From: Actinoplanes xinjiangensis
Lineage (GTDB): Bacteria; Actinomycetota; Actinomycetes; Mycobacteriales; Micromonosporaceae
Length of the DNA stretch: 64,000 bases
Direction of reading: 5' to 3'
Assembly (NCBI RefSeq): GCF_003148685.1
Contig: NZ_QGGR01000007.1
Span: 372,001-436,000, forward strand
Part shown: positions 32,884 to 41,614 of the stretch, piece by piece
Layout: the number at the start of each line of letters is the position of its first letter
Numbering within the stretch: the stretch's first letter is position 1
Notes under the pieces: model-generated
The model's input: the letters and a program-made list of their open reading frames with translations, nothing else
Told to the model about the DNA's origin: nothing
Database searches by the model: none
Position numbers and translations under genes: made by a program

Positions 32884-34062
32884 TCACCAGCGCACCGGTA
32901 CCTCCTCGAGGCCGCCGACCAGCAGGCCCCGGCGCTGCCGCAGCTCCTCCACCCCGACCGCCAGCTCCAGGGTCGGCAGACGCTCCAGCAGCACGCTCAG
33001 CACGGTGCGCAGTTCCACGCGGGCCAGCGACTGACCGAGGCAGGAGTGCGGGCCGGCGCCGAAGGTCAGGTGCGGATTGGGGGAGCGGGCCAGGTCCATC
33101 TCGCCGGGGTCGGTGAAGACACGCTCGTCACGGTTGGCCGACGGCATCGCCGACAGTACGGTCGTGCCCGCCTCGACCACCGTGCCGGCGATCTCGACGC
33201 GCTCGGTGACCAGGCGGTGCGTACCGAATCCGAGGTTGGCGTCGAACCGCAGGACCTCCTCGACGGCGGTCGGCACCAGGCCGGGGTCGGCGAGCAGGCG
33301 TTCCCACCGCTCGCGCCGGGCCAGCAGCATGGCCGCCATCCTGCCGATCATGTTGGCGGTGGTCTCGTGGCCGGCGACGAGCAGCGCCTGCCCGGTGAAG
33401 ACCAGTTCCGGCTCGGACAGCCGGCCGTCCTCGGCGTCGACGACCGTGACGAGCTCGGAGAGCAGGTCGTCACCCGGGTGCGCCCGTTTGGCCGCGACAT
33501 GGGCCTGCATGTACGCCCACAGCTCCTGCCCGGACCGCCAGGTCTCCTCGGCGGTGAACCGGGTGATGTTGAGGAACCGGTCCGACCAGTGGGCGAACCG
33601 GTCCCGGTCGGACGCCGGCACCCCGAGCAGGTCGCAGATCACGTAGACCGGCAGCGGGAAGCCGAGCGCGGTCCGCAGATCGGCCGGCGCCCCGTGGGCG
33701 ATCATGTCGTCGACGAGCTGATGCGCGATGCGGGTGATGCCCGGTTGCAGGGCGGTCATCCGCCTGGCGGTGAAGGACCGGGTCAGCAGGCGCCGCCAGC
33801 GCTGGTGCCGGGCCTCCTCGTTGAGGAACGCCGGCCCGGTACCCATGGCGTTGCCGCCGGCCGGGGTGTTGCGGATGAAGCGGCGGTCGGTGATCGTCGT
33901 CCGGACGTCGTCGTAGCGGGTCAGCAGCAGGGCGTCGGTGCCGGCCGGGGTGCGCACATGGGCCACCGGGCAGCTCGCGCGCAGCTCCTGCCACTCCGCG
34001 GGCGGGTCCACCGCGGTCGGGGGTGTGAACGGGTAATCGAGCACGTTCTCCTGATCCGGCAT
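32884..34062 (-). CDS. Cytochrome P450
   Basis: 392 residues. I-helix AGHETTAN with the acid-alcohol pair, ExxR in VEEVLRF, and heme-binding FGAGPHSCLGQSLAR with the Cys ligand near residue 340. It resembles actinobacterial CYP105/CYP107-type enzymes that hydroxylate small molecules using ferredoxin. ATG 34060-34062 follows a GAGGAG site. A 3Fe-4S-type ferredoxin gene is divergent 91 bases away and probably supplies its electrons. Confidence 0.93.
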   Translation of the reverse strand: MPDQENVLDYPFTPPTAVDPPAEWQELRASCPVAHVRTPAGTDALLLTRYDDVRTTITDRRFIRNTPAGGNAMGTGPAFLNEEARHQRWRRLLTRSFTARRMTALQPGITRIAHQLVDDMIAHGAPADLRTALGFPLPVYVICDLLGVPASDRDRFAHWSDRFLNITRFTAEETWRSGQELWAYMQAHVAAKRAHPGDDLLSELVTVVDAEDGRLSEPELVFTGQALLVAGHETTANMIGRMAAMLLARRERWERLLADPGLVPTAVEEVLRFDANLGFGTHRLVTERVEIAGTVVEAGTTVLSAMPSANRDERVFTDPGEMDLARSPNPHLTFGAGPHSCLGQSLARVELRTVLSVLLERLPTLELAVGVEELRQRRGLLVGGLEEVPVRW

Positions 34063-34153
34063 GCCGTCTCCTCGAGTAAACGTCTGATTACTTGGTAGCG
34101 TACGGGCGGGACGACGAGGCAGCAAACGGTCGAAACGGTCACCGGGAGGTTCT

Positions 34154-34351
34154 GTGCGGATCGCCGCCGACGAGGACAAATGCATCGGTGCTGGTCAATG
34201 CGCTCTGACCGCACCCCACGTCTTCGACCAGCGCGACGACGACGGTGTTGTGGTCGTGCTGGTCGAGTTCCCGGCCGAGCCGGACCGTGCGGCCGCCCGC
34301 GCTGCCGCCGCCGGCTGCCCCGTCGCCGCCATCACGGTGACCGCCGGCTGA
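34154..34351 (+). CDS. P450-type ferredoxin
   Basis: 65 residues. Three cysteines in CIGAGQC and the later GCPVAA give the C-x5-C ... C-P pattern of 3Fe-4S ferredoxins (SoyB type), with the second-position residue that would make a 4Fe-4S cluster replaced. GTG start after GGGAGG. It is divergent from the P450 and expected to pass electrons from a ferredoxin reductase to it. Confidence 0.9.
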   Translation: MRIAADEDKCIGAGQCALTAPHVFDQRDDDGVVVVLVEFPAEPDRAAARAAAAGCPVAAITVTAG

Positions 34352-34459
34352 CCCGGTGCTCCACCGCGCCAACCGCCAACCGCCGACCGCCGGGGCCGCC
34401 GCCGACGACCTCTATGGGCCCGGGACAAACCGCCTGCCGGTACCCAGTACGGTCGAGGG

Positions 34460-35086
34460 GTGACGAACGCCGCCGATTCCCGTAAACGCGGTCCACGAGG
34501 CTCGTACGTCGCCGGTCGTGAAGCCCAGCGGGCCATCCTGGACGCCGCGCGCGACGTCTTCGCCGAACATGGTTACCGCGGTGGTGTCCTGCGCGACGTC
34601 GCCGACCGTGCCGGCGTCAGCGCCGCCAACATCATCCACCACTTCGGCTCCAAGGAAGGCCTGCTGGTGGCCCTTCTCGAGGAGCGCGACCTCGGCAACA
34701 GCCACGAGTTGCAGGCGACCTCGTCCGGCTTCGTCGCCGGCCTCCGCGACCTCGTCCGCCGCAACGCGGCGGACCGCGGCATGGTCCACCTCTTCACGAC
34801 CCTCGCCGCCGAGGCGACCGCTTCCGGTCATCCCGCCCACAAATTCTTCCGTACGCGGTACGACGAGATCCGCCGAGCCGCCACCGAAGGCGTCGTGACC
34901 GCCCGCGACCAGGGCACCCTTCCACCGGGCCCACCCGCCGCCGACGTGGCCGCCGCCCTGCTCGCGGTGATGGACGGCCTACAGACCCAGTGGCTGCTCG
35001 ACCCCGATTTCGACATGGTGGCCGCTTTCGACGCCCACCTGACCGCCATCGGCGCACCGCCCGCGCCGGAATCCGGAACACCCTGA
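34460..35086 (+). CDS. TetR family transcriptional regulator
   Basis: 208 residues. DNA-binding domain at about 18-65: AILDAARDVFAEHGYRGGVLRDVADRAGVSAANIIHHFGSKEGLLVALLEE. The C-terminal ligand domain ends in PPAPESGTP. GTG start after GAGG. It lies 108 bases downstream of the ferredoxin and may regulate the P450/ferredoxin pair, but no palindrome was found to prove it. Its stop overlaps the start of the P-loop gene. Confidence 0.9.
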   Translation: MTNAADSRKRGPRGSYVAGREAQRAILDAARDVFAEHGYRGGVLRDVADRAGVSAANIIHHFGSKEGLLVALLEERDLGNSHELQATSSGFVAGLRDLVRRNAADRGMVHLFTTLAAEATASGHPAHKFFRTRYDEIRRAATEGVVTARDQGTLPPGPPAADVAAALLAVMDGLQTQWLLDPDFDMVAAFDAHLTAIGAPPAPESGTP

Positions 35087-35604
35087 CCGCCCGGGCGCTG
35101 TTGATCACCGGCGTCGTCGGTGCCGGCAAGACGACGATCGCCGGGGCGGCCGCCGACCTGCTCCAGGCCCGGCAGGTCGCGCACGCCGTGATCGACGTCG
35201 ACTGGCTGCGCCGATGCCGGCCCAGCCCGCCAGACGACCCGTTCCACGTCGCGCTCACCCTGCGCAACCTGGCCGCGGTCAGCCGCAACTTCCGGGAGGC
35301 GGGCGCCGGGCGCCTGATCCTGGCCGGCGTCATCGAGAGCCGCTCGGAACGCGACGCCTACCAGGAGGCCATCGGCATTCCCCTGGCCGTCTGCCGCCTG
35401 CACGCCGACCGGGCCACGATCCGCAGCCGGCTGACCGCCCGGCTGGGCGCCGATTCCCCGGAACTGTCCTGGTTCCTCGATCGGGCCGCCACCCTGGACC
35501 AGATCCTCACCACCGCCGATCTCGCCGACACCGTCGTGGACGCCGGCCGCCCGATCACCGAGGTCGCCGCGGACGTCCTCACCGCGACCGGCTGGGACCG
35601 CTGA
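35083..35604 (+). CDS. P-loop nucleotide kinase-like protein
   Basis: About 173 residues. Walker A GVVGAGKTTIAG near the N-terminus, DVDWLRR as a substrate-binding stretch, and a lid-like region VCRLHADRATIRSRLTARLG. The fold matches small AAA/shikimate- or adenylyl-sulfate-kinase-like proteins of unknown substrate. The start is unsure: a CTG overlapping the TetR stop (CTGA) gives LTARALLITG, while a GTG at 34990 would overlap the TetR gene by 97 bases. Its stop codon lies in the first unit of the following repeat array. Confidence 0.7.
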   Translation: MTARALLITGVVGAGKTTIAGAAADLLQARQVAHAVIDVDWLRRCRPSPPDDPFHVALTLRNLAAVSRNFREAGAGRLILAGVIESRSERDAYQEAIGIPLAVCRLHADRATIRSRLTARLGADSPELSWFLDRAATLDQILTTADLADTVVDAGRPITEVAADVLTATGWDR

Positions 35605-35930
35605 CCCGGTGCGGCGGTTTCGGTGGCCGTGGTCGGCGTGGCCTGGGACCGCTGACCCGGTGCGGCGGTTTCGGTGGCCGTGGTCGGCGTGGCCTGGGAC
35701 CGCTGACCCGATGCGGCGGATTCGGCGGTCATGGTCGGCGTCGGCGGGCCTGGGTCTGCTGATCCGGTGTGACGGGTTCGGCAGTCATGGTTGGTGTCGG
35801 CGGGCCTGGGTCTGCTGATCCGGTGTGACGGGTTCGGTGGTCGTGAACGGCGTCGGCGGGGCCTTGGTCTGCTGATTCGGCGTGGCGGGTTGGGTGGTCG
35901 TGGTCGGGCGTCGGCGGGGAAGAAACTGCC
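35601..35930. repeat. 51-57-bp tandem array starting at a gene's stop codon
   Basis: Six degenerate units begin at 35601, 35652, 35703, 35759, 35815 and 35872. The unit CTGACCCGGTGCGGCGGTTT... ends in CCTGGGACCG, which repeats the last codons (WDR) and stop of the P-loop gene, so the array seems to have grown from that gene's 3' end. The sequence from here to 36051 shows no further gene. Confidence 0.8.
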
Positions 35931-36051
35931 GCGCCCGCGTGGGCGACGCCCTGCCGCCCGGCTACGGCGAGGTGAAAGGAAAGGGCATTCCGGTGCCGTG
36001 GTGGCAGCCGCCGCTACCGGAGTGTTCGCGGTCGTGGGCCGTCGGACGCGG

Positions 36052-37110
36052 TCAGGCTCCGGCCGGGCGGGTGATCTCCCACTCCTGCGTCTGAGCGGCG
36101 CCGGCCGGGCGCAGCGTCAGACGGAACCGGGCAAGGTCGATGCCCTCCGCCACTTCGAACAGGACGTGGCGCAGGCAGGACGCCGACGCATCGAGGAGCG
36201 AGGGGGCGTAGGGCTCCCATCTCGTGGTCATGTCGGCGTCGACCCGGTGCTCGTTGCCGTCCGTGTCGATGAGCCAGGCGCGGTCGGCGACGTCGTTCAG
36301 GAAGGGGACCGAACCGACGTTCTCCACCTGGACCAGCACCAGGACCGCCCGTCGGCCCGGCGTGTCGGTGGGGAAGTACGTGGGGTCCTCGACCGATGCG
36401 ATCGAGAGCTGCATCGCCGTGCCGGCGGAACCCTTCATGATCACCACGCCGTCCTCCGGGACCACGTCACCGACGGGTACCGCGTCCGCCCGGATCCCCG
36501 TCGGCAGCCAGGCCCGGACCGTTGCCGTTGGCGCCGGGGCGGCCGGAGCGAAGTCGAAGGCCGGCGCAGACGTCCGGACCGGCGAGGCCGACGACGTGAC
36601 GGTGCTCCCCGACCCTGTGGGCTCGTCGACCGGCCGGTCGACGCTGACGGCCACGAGCCCGAGACCGGCGGCGAGCGCGGCCGCGGTAGACAGGGCGATG
36701 CAGATCCGCCGCCCACGGGTCGACCCTGACGGCTCCGGTTCCGAAGCGGCCGCCGGAGCCGTCAGTGCCGGTGGAGAAAGCGGCCGAGTCGTCAGCGCTG
36801 GTGGAGGAGGTTGCCGAGCTGTCAACGCCGGTGGAGAAGGTTGCGCGGCTGTCAGCGCCGGTGAGGAAGCTGGCGGTCTCGTCTGTGCTGGTGCAGGAAG
36901 TCGCGGCGCTGTCAGTGCCGGTGGGGGAGGCGGCGGACCCGCCAGTGTCGATGGCGAGGGGGCGGCCGGGCCGGCCCCGATCCGACCGCGGCGGCTGATG
37001 CGGGCGCCGGCGATTGCTCCGGCAGCCGCCACAGCGGTCACCGCAGTGATCGCCAACCAGCGGGAATGTCGGCGGGGGAGGGGCGGTGGCGCGGTCACGG
37101 GCCCGAGCAT
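36052..37110 (-). CDS. Membrane-anchored Pro/Ala/Thr-rich protein with DUF4352-like domain
   Basis: 352 residues from the ATG at 37108-37110 (GTG 37098 possible). A hydrophobic segment follows a PRRHSRW positive stretch near residue 20, then a Pro-rich tract with repeated PPALTA units (about 55-120), a second hydrophobic helix (ICIALSTAAALAAGLGLVAVSV, about 140-161), and a C-terminal immunoglobulin-like domain (about 230-350) similar to DUF4352/TRF2-like domains (SVEDPTYFPTDTPGRRAVLVLVQVENVG). DUF4352 proteins are usually exported lipoproteins. The PPALTA coding repeats are themselves near-tandem in DNA. Function unknown. Confidence 0.65.
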   Translation of the reverse strand: MLGPVTAPPPLPRRHSRWLAITAVTAVAAAGAIAGARISRRGRIGAGPAAPSPSTLAGPPPPPPALTAPRLPAPAQTRPPASSPALTAAQPSPPALTARQPPPPALTTRPLSPPALTAPAAASEPEPSGSTRGRRICIALSTAAALAAGLGLVAVSVDRPVDEPTGSGSTVTSSASPVRTSAPAFDFAPAAPAPTATVRAWLPTGIRADAVPVGDVVPEDGVVIMKGSAGTAMQLSIASVEDPTYFPTDTPGRRAVLVLVQVENVGSVPFLNDVADRAWLIDTDGNEHRVDADMTTRWEPYAPSLLDASASCLRHVLFEVAEGIDLARFRLTLRPAGAAQTQEWEITRPAGA

Positions 37111-37849
37111 CGGCCGCCGGGGTGACCATCTGAGCGAACCATCAGAGGGCTTTCGGAGTGAGGGCTGCCCCGTCCTCCCCCGTTCTCTGGGATTCCGGCA
37201 TACCGTCATCGCGGAACAGATCGAGGAACAAGCCGCAGACCTCAACGCGAACGGTCTCCAGCGCCGAGGCCCCTGCCTGTAGCTTTTGCGGCGGCGTCGG
37301 TCGCCCGGTCACTCCCGGCAGGGCGGAGCGGGGGTGGGATCCGCTCGATCCACCGGCCGTGGACCGAACCGAGCGGCGTGCCGAACCGACCCACACTTGC
37401 CGAGTGGCAGCGACAACGCCATCACACACAACGCGATCGTGGGACCCGGTCGTCGTGAAGACGATGACGGACGCTCACGCAGAGCCGATCGCGCGACCCC
37501 ACCACGGCTATACCGACGATCAGCGCCCACGATCGCTGATCGTGCGCCGCGGTCTTCGCTCAGAGCCCGTCAGACCCTGACACCGAAGGCTCTCGGACGG
37601 TCGGCGACGCTGGTAGGGGTCCAGGGCATCGCCGGCAGGGATCCAGGAAATGGGCGGTAGGGGTCTAGAGCATCGTCGGTGGGGGAGGCCATCAGTGGCG
37701 GGATGCTCGGCGGGGGCGGGGACCGGCCCGCCCGTCGGGAGAGACGAACCGGGAGGCGCGGCATGGGCGTGCCGGGCGGCCCAGGCAGCCGCGGCCACCG
37801 ACAACCGCCGTGGTGACCGCCGCGAGCGTTGGCCAGCAGTTTGGTTCGG
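37111..37849. other. Gene-poor interval with one hairpin
   Basis: About 740 bp without a convincing gene. Codon-position composition does not favour any frame, although short open stretches exist. At 37516-37543 a perfect 10-bp stem (ACGATCAGCG/CGCTGATCGT, 8-base loop) looks like a terminator. Nothing else is recognised. Confidence 0.5.
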
Positions 37850-38215
37850 GTGGGAGGGGCACCGTCACGGGCGCGGGGATCGGTTGGCGGTGACGGACTG
37901 GGAGAGCCGGATATCGGCAAGTGGGAGGGGCACCGTCACGGGCGCGGGGATCGGTTGGCGGTGACGGACTGGGAGAGCCGGATATCGGCAAGTGGGAGCG
38001 GCGCCGTCACGGTCGGGGGCGTCGGCCGGGCGGTGACGAGCTGGGGGAGTCGGCTATCGGCGGGTCGGAGGGCGCCGTCGCGGTCGGGGGCGTCGGCCGG
38101 GCGGTGATGACCTGGGGGAGTCGGCTATCGGCGGGTGGGAGGGGTGCCGTCACGGGCGCGGGCGCGGGCGTCGGCCGCGGGGGTGACGACCGGAGAGAGC
38201 CGGCTACCGGTCGGC
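37850..38215. repeat. 71-72-bp tandem array downstream of a TetR gene
   Basis: Five units start at about 37850, 37921, 37992, 38064 and 38135, each with GTGGGAGGGGCACCGTCACG and GGAGAGCCGGATATCGGC-like ends. The first two are almost identical. The last runs into the TetR gene, whose stop and last codons (reverse complement CTACCGGTCGGC) match the unit end CTATCGGCGGGT. The array therefore appears to derive from the gene's 3' end. Confidence 0.82.
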
Positions 38216-38794
38216 AACCCCGAGGAGGGGGCGCAGGACGTCGTCGACGACGTGGATCACCCAGGGCTGGTCGAGGGGTTCGCCGGAGAGCAGCAGCCGG
38301 TGCCAGAGCAGGGCCTTGCCGACCTCGACGAGCGTGGTGGCGTCGGCGGAGGCGGCCAGCTCGCCGCGGGCCACGGCGCGGTCGAGGACGGCCGCGGTCT
38401 CGGTCACGCCGGTCGACAGGACGTGTTCGTGCAGGAGACGGCCCAGGGACGGGTCGGCGCGGATGGCCGCGAGGAGGCTCAGCACGATCGGCTGTTTGCG
38501 CTCGTAGACGCGGCAGAACCCGGTCATCGCGGCGATCAGGTCGCCGCGCAGGGAGCCCGTGTCCGGCAGCGGTGGGTGGTCGATCATCAGGCCGTGCAGG
38601 GCGGCGGCGACCATGTCGGGTTTGCCGGACCAGCGGCGGTAGATGGTGGCCTTGCTGGCCCGGGCGCGGCGGGCCACCTCGTCGATCGACATCCGGTCGT
38701 AGCCGACCTCGGCCAGCAGCTCCCGGATGGCGTCGAGGATGGCCGTCTCGCGGGCCGGGTCCAGCCGGTGCTGGGTGGCCGGTGACTGTGGCAT
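38204..38794 (-). CDS. TetR family transcriptional regulator
   Basis: 196 residues. HTH region AILDAIRELLAEVGYDRMSIDEVARRARASKATIYRRWSGKPDMVAAAL at about 15-63, followed by a C-terminal domain of the TetR_C_11 look (LLHEHVLSTGVTETAAVLDRAVARGEL). The ATG at 38792-38794 is preferred. It lies 31 bases after the SDR stop on the same strand, so it is the second gene of an SDR-TetR operon. The 21-bp inverted repeat at 39671-39691 before the SDR is its probable operator, giving self-repression. Confidence 0.9.
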   Translation of the reverse strand: MPQSPATQHRLDPARETAILDAIRELLAEVGYDRMSIDEVARRARASKATIYRRWSGKPDMVAAALHGLMIDHPPLPDTGSLRGDLIAAMTGFCRVYERKQPIVLSLLAAIRADPSLGRLLHEHVLSTGVTETAAVLDRAVARGELAASADATTLVEVGKALLWHRLLLSGEPLDQPWVIHVVDDVLRPLLGVADR

Positions 38795-38825
38795 CCCCGG
38801 CCTCCCGCAGAAGAACGACAAAAGA

Positions 38826-39671
38826 TCACTGAGCGCTGGTGAAAGTACCGTATCGCACTCCCGTCAGCTCCTCGGAGATCGCCCACAGCCGCTCGGCGAC
38901 GGCCTGGTCACGGCCGGCCGGCGACACCTCGATCCGGGCCGGAGCGCCGCGCCGTTCACCGATGCCGTCCGGTCCGTACGCCTCCCCGGTCCGGCCCTCG
39001 ACCGCCGCCCGCAGGATGGGCCGGGCGCCGTCGGCGGCGGACTGCGCCGACAGGCGGGCGAGCCTGATGAGCACGTCACGTACCCGATCGCCGGTACGGG
39101 CCAGGTCGGTGTGCGCGACGCCGGGGTGCGCGAGGACGCTGGTCAGCCCGGTACGCCGCCCGAGTTCCAGCCCGAACAGCACGTTGGCGAGTTTGGACTG
39201 GCAGTAGGCGCCGAACTGCCGGTAGCGGCGCTCGCCCATCAGGTCGTCGAAGTCGATGCGGCCGCGCCGATGCAGTCCGCTGGTGACGGTGACGACCCGG
39301 CCGCCGTCGCTCGCCTCGAGGGCGGGCAGCAGCAGGCCGGTGAGCGCGAAGTGGCCCAGGTGGTTGACCCCGAACTGGCGCTCGAACCCGTCGGTCGTCA
39401 GTTCCCGCCGGGGGACGGCCATCACCCCGGCGTTGTTGATCAGGAGGTCGAGTCGCCCGTACCGCTGGAGGAAGTCGTGCGCGAAGCGCCGCACCGAGGT
39501 GAGGTCGCCGAGGTCCAGGGGCTGCCAGACCGCGCCGATCCGGGTGGCCGCGGCTTCGCCGCGCTCCCGTCCGCGGGCCGCGATGATCACCTGGTTGCCC
39601 TGTCTCGCCAGGTCGAGTGCCGTGTGATAGCCGATGCCGCCGGATGCGCCGGTAACGATGATGACTGACAT
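38826..39671 (-). CDS. Short-chain dehydrogenase/reductase
   Basis: 281 residues of the classical/retinol-dehydrogenase-like SDR type: VTGASGGIGYHTALDLARQG (cofactor loop), LINNAGVMAVP, and the catalytic Tyr-x3-Lys in YCQSKLAN near residue 160. An Arg after the second beta strand (AARGRERGE) suggests NADP. The ATG at 39669-39671 abuts a 21-bp operator-like inverted repeat and has no ribosome site; transcription may start at or very near the ATG. It heads the operon with the TetR gene. Confidence 0.9.
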   Translation of the reverse strand: MSVIIVTGASGGIGYHTALDLARQGNQVIIAARGRERGEAAATRIGAVWQPLDLGDLTSVRRFAHDFLQRYGRLDLLINNAGVMAVPRRELTTDGFERQFGVNHLGHFALTGLLLPALEASDGGRVVTVTSGLHRRGRIDFDDLMGERRYRQFGAYCQSKLANVLFGLELGRRTGLTSVLAHPGVAHTDLARTGDRVRDVLIRLARLSAQSAADGARPILRAAVEGRTGEAYGPDGIGERRGAPARIEVSPAGRDQAVAERLWAISEELTGVRYGTFTSAQ

Positions 39672-39691
39672 GTACGGTACGGTACCGTACA
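39671..39691. promoter_or_regulatory. 21-bp perfect inverted repeat, probable TetR operator
   Basis: TGTACGGTAC-G-GTACCGTACA: ten-base arms around a single base, immediately before the SDR start codon. Size and symmetry are typical of TetR operators. A bound TetR would cover the core promoter. Confidence 0.75.
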
Positions 39692-39810
39692 CCTTCAAGC
39701 TGCGACGGGCCGGAAGTCGCGGCCGGCGCCCGATCAGACCTGCCGTCGACCTCGTCGAGCAGCAGACTGATCGGGAACCCGCTGGTAGGCCCTTGGGGGA
39801 TGACCTTCGG

Positions 39811-41613
39811 CTACGCGACCGACAGTCCTGGGTGATCCGACATTCGCGGCGCGTGGTCGATCCGGTGGGCCAGTTCGGCGACGGTCGGGTTGTCGAAGAC
39901 GGTTCGTACGGTGAGCGCGACGCCGAAGCGGGTGCGGATCCGCGACACCATGCGGGCGGCCTGCAGCGACTGTCCACCCAGGTCGAAGAAGTCGTCGTCG
40001 CGGGTCACACCGGCCTGGGTGAGCAGCTCGCTCCAGATCTCGGCGAGGGCCGCCTCCGTGCCGGTGTGCGGGCCGGTGGGCGTACCGGACGGGGTGGTCG
40101 TGCCGGTGGCCAGGGCGGTCAGTGCCGTGCGGTCGACCTTGCCGTTGGGGGTCAGCGGGAGGGCGCCGACAGTCACGAAGCGGTCCGGCATCAAATGTTC
40201 GGGCAGGTGCTCGCGAAGACGCAGGCGCAGACCGGTGACCAGGTCGGCATCCGTCCCGGCCGGCACCACGCATGCGATCAGGGTGGCGTCGTCGGTGCCG
40301 GATCCGGCCAGTGTCACGGCGGCGTCCTTGACCAGCGGGTCGCGGCGCAGCACGTCCTCGATCTCGGCGGGCTCCACCCGGAAGCCGCGCTTCTTGAACT
40401 GGTGGTCGGCGCGGCCGAGGAACTCGATGGCACCGTCGGGCCGGTACGTCGCCAGGTCGCCGGTGGCGTAGAGCCGCTGGCCGTACGCCCAGGGGTCGGG
40501 AATGAACCGCTCCGCGGTCAGCGCCGGGTCACCCAGGTAACCGCGGCTCACGCCGGGGCCACCGGCGTACAGGAACCCGGGTACACCGACGGGGACCGGC
40601 CGGTAGCGGTCGTCGAGGATCTCGACGCGGGTGCCGGAGATGGGCCGGCCGATCGGGATCCGCGGCCGGGTGGTGTCGGCCAGGGTCACGGTGTGGCAGG
40701 TGGTGAACGTGGTGACCTCGGTCGGGCCGTAGCCGTTGATCAGCCGGCAGTCCGGTGCCTGTTGCAGGAAGCGCCGGGCCCGTTGCGGTGACATGACGTC
40801 GCCGCCGGTGAGGAGCTGGCGCAGCCCGAGCAGGCCGTTGAGACATTCGTCGACCATGACGTTGAACAGCCCGGCGGTGAGCCATGCGGTGGTCACCCGT
40901 TCGCGGTGCAGCAGGCCGGCGAGCTCGGCCGGGGACAGGGCGCCGGGTGGGGCGATCACGAGCCGTCCACCGTTGGCCAGGGCACCCCACATCTCGAAGG
41001 TGGACGCGTCGAACGACACCGTGGACAGCTGGGCGATCACCTCATCGGGGCCGAGGTGTACGTAGTCGGGGTCGTCGACGAGCCGGACGATGCCGGCGTG
41101 CCGGACCGCCACCCCCTTCGGAACCCCGGTGGAGCCGGACGTGAACATCAGATAGGCGACGTCGTCGGGGTGCACGTGCGCGGCGGGCGCGGCCGGGCCG
41201 GGCCGGTCCTCGACGTCCAGGACGGTGCCGTCGTAGCCGTCGAGCGGGCCGTGGGCCAGCAGCGTCCGGGCACCGGCCACCTCGATCATCGCGGTCAGCC
41301 GCGCGGCCGGGTAACCCGGATCCAGCGGTACGTAGCAGCCGCCCGCCTTGAGGATGCCGAGGACGGCGACGACGAAGTCGACGGAACGTTCCAGCAGCAC
41401 CCCCACCGCCTCGTCGCGGCGTACCCCGGTGGCGTGCAGGCGCCCGGCGAGCCGGCCGGCGCGGGCGTCCAGTTCGCCGTAGGTGACGTCGGTGCCGTCG
41501 CAGGTGACGGCGACGCGGTCGGGTGTCGCGAGAGCGTGCCCGGCGAACAGCTCGTGGACGCAGAGGTCGATGCAGCGTGCCTCGGCGGCCCGGATCGGTG
41601 AACGGTCGAGCAT
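39811..41613 (-). CDS. NRPS module: adenylation and carrier domains (A-PCP)
   Basis: 600 residues. Adenylation domain (about 20-510) with LMFTSGSTGVPKG (A3), YGPTE (A5), GELYATGD-like RLYATGDLA (A7), KKRGFRVEPAEIE (A8) and LTPNGKVDR (A10). PCP at about 520-590 with Ser549 in FFDLGGQSLQA for the phosphopantetheine arm. By motif alignment the pocket begins Asp-Ala-Phe (FDASTF) and includes Leu/Gly (LLTGG), Gly (NGYGPTE) and Thr-Phe, which resembles pockets for hydrophobic amino acids; this is a low-confidence reading. No condensation domain, so it may load the starter unit. The start is one base after the acyl-CoA-dehydrogenase-like gene. Confidence 0.9.
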   Translation of the reverse strand: MLDRSPIRAAEARCIDLCVHELFAGHALATPDRVAVTCDGTDVTYGELDARAGRLAGRLHATGVRRDEAVGVLLERSVDFVVAVLGILKAGGCYVPLDPGYPAARLTAMIEVAGARTLLAHGPLDGYDGTVLDVEDRPGPAAPAAHVHPDDVAYLMFTSGSTGVPKGVAVRHAGIVRLVDDPDYVHLGPDEVIAQLSTVSFDASTFEMWGALANGGRLVIAPPGALSPAELAGLLHRERVTTAWLTAGLFNVMVDECLNGLLGLRQLLTGGDVMSPQRARRFLQQAPDCRLINGYGPTEVTTFTTCHTVTLADTTRPRIPIGRPISGTRVEILDDRYRPVPVGVPGFLYAGGPGVSRGYLGDPALTAERFIPDPWAYGQRLYATGDLATYRPDGAIEFLGRADHQFKKRGFRVEPAEIEDVLRRDPLVKDAAVTLAGSGTDDATLIACVVPAGTDADLVTGLRLRLREHLPEHLMPDRFVTVGALPLTPNGKVDRTALTALATGTTTPSGTPTGPHTGTEAALAEIWSELLTQAGVTRDDDFFDLGGQSLQAARMVSRIRTRFGVALTVRTVFDNPTVAELAHRIDHAPRMSDHPGLSVA

Positions 41614-41614
41614 G

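Noticed and set aside
37158..37580. A 140-codon plus-strand frame in the gene-poor interval
   Set aside because: There is no domain, no good ribosome site and no codon-position bias; it crosses a terminator-like hairpin.
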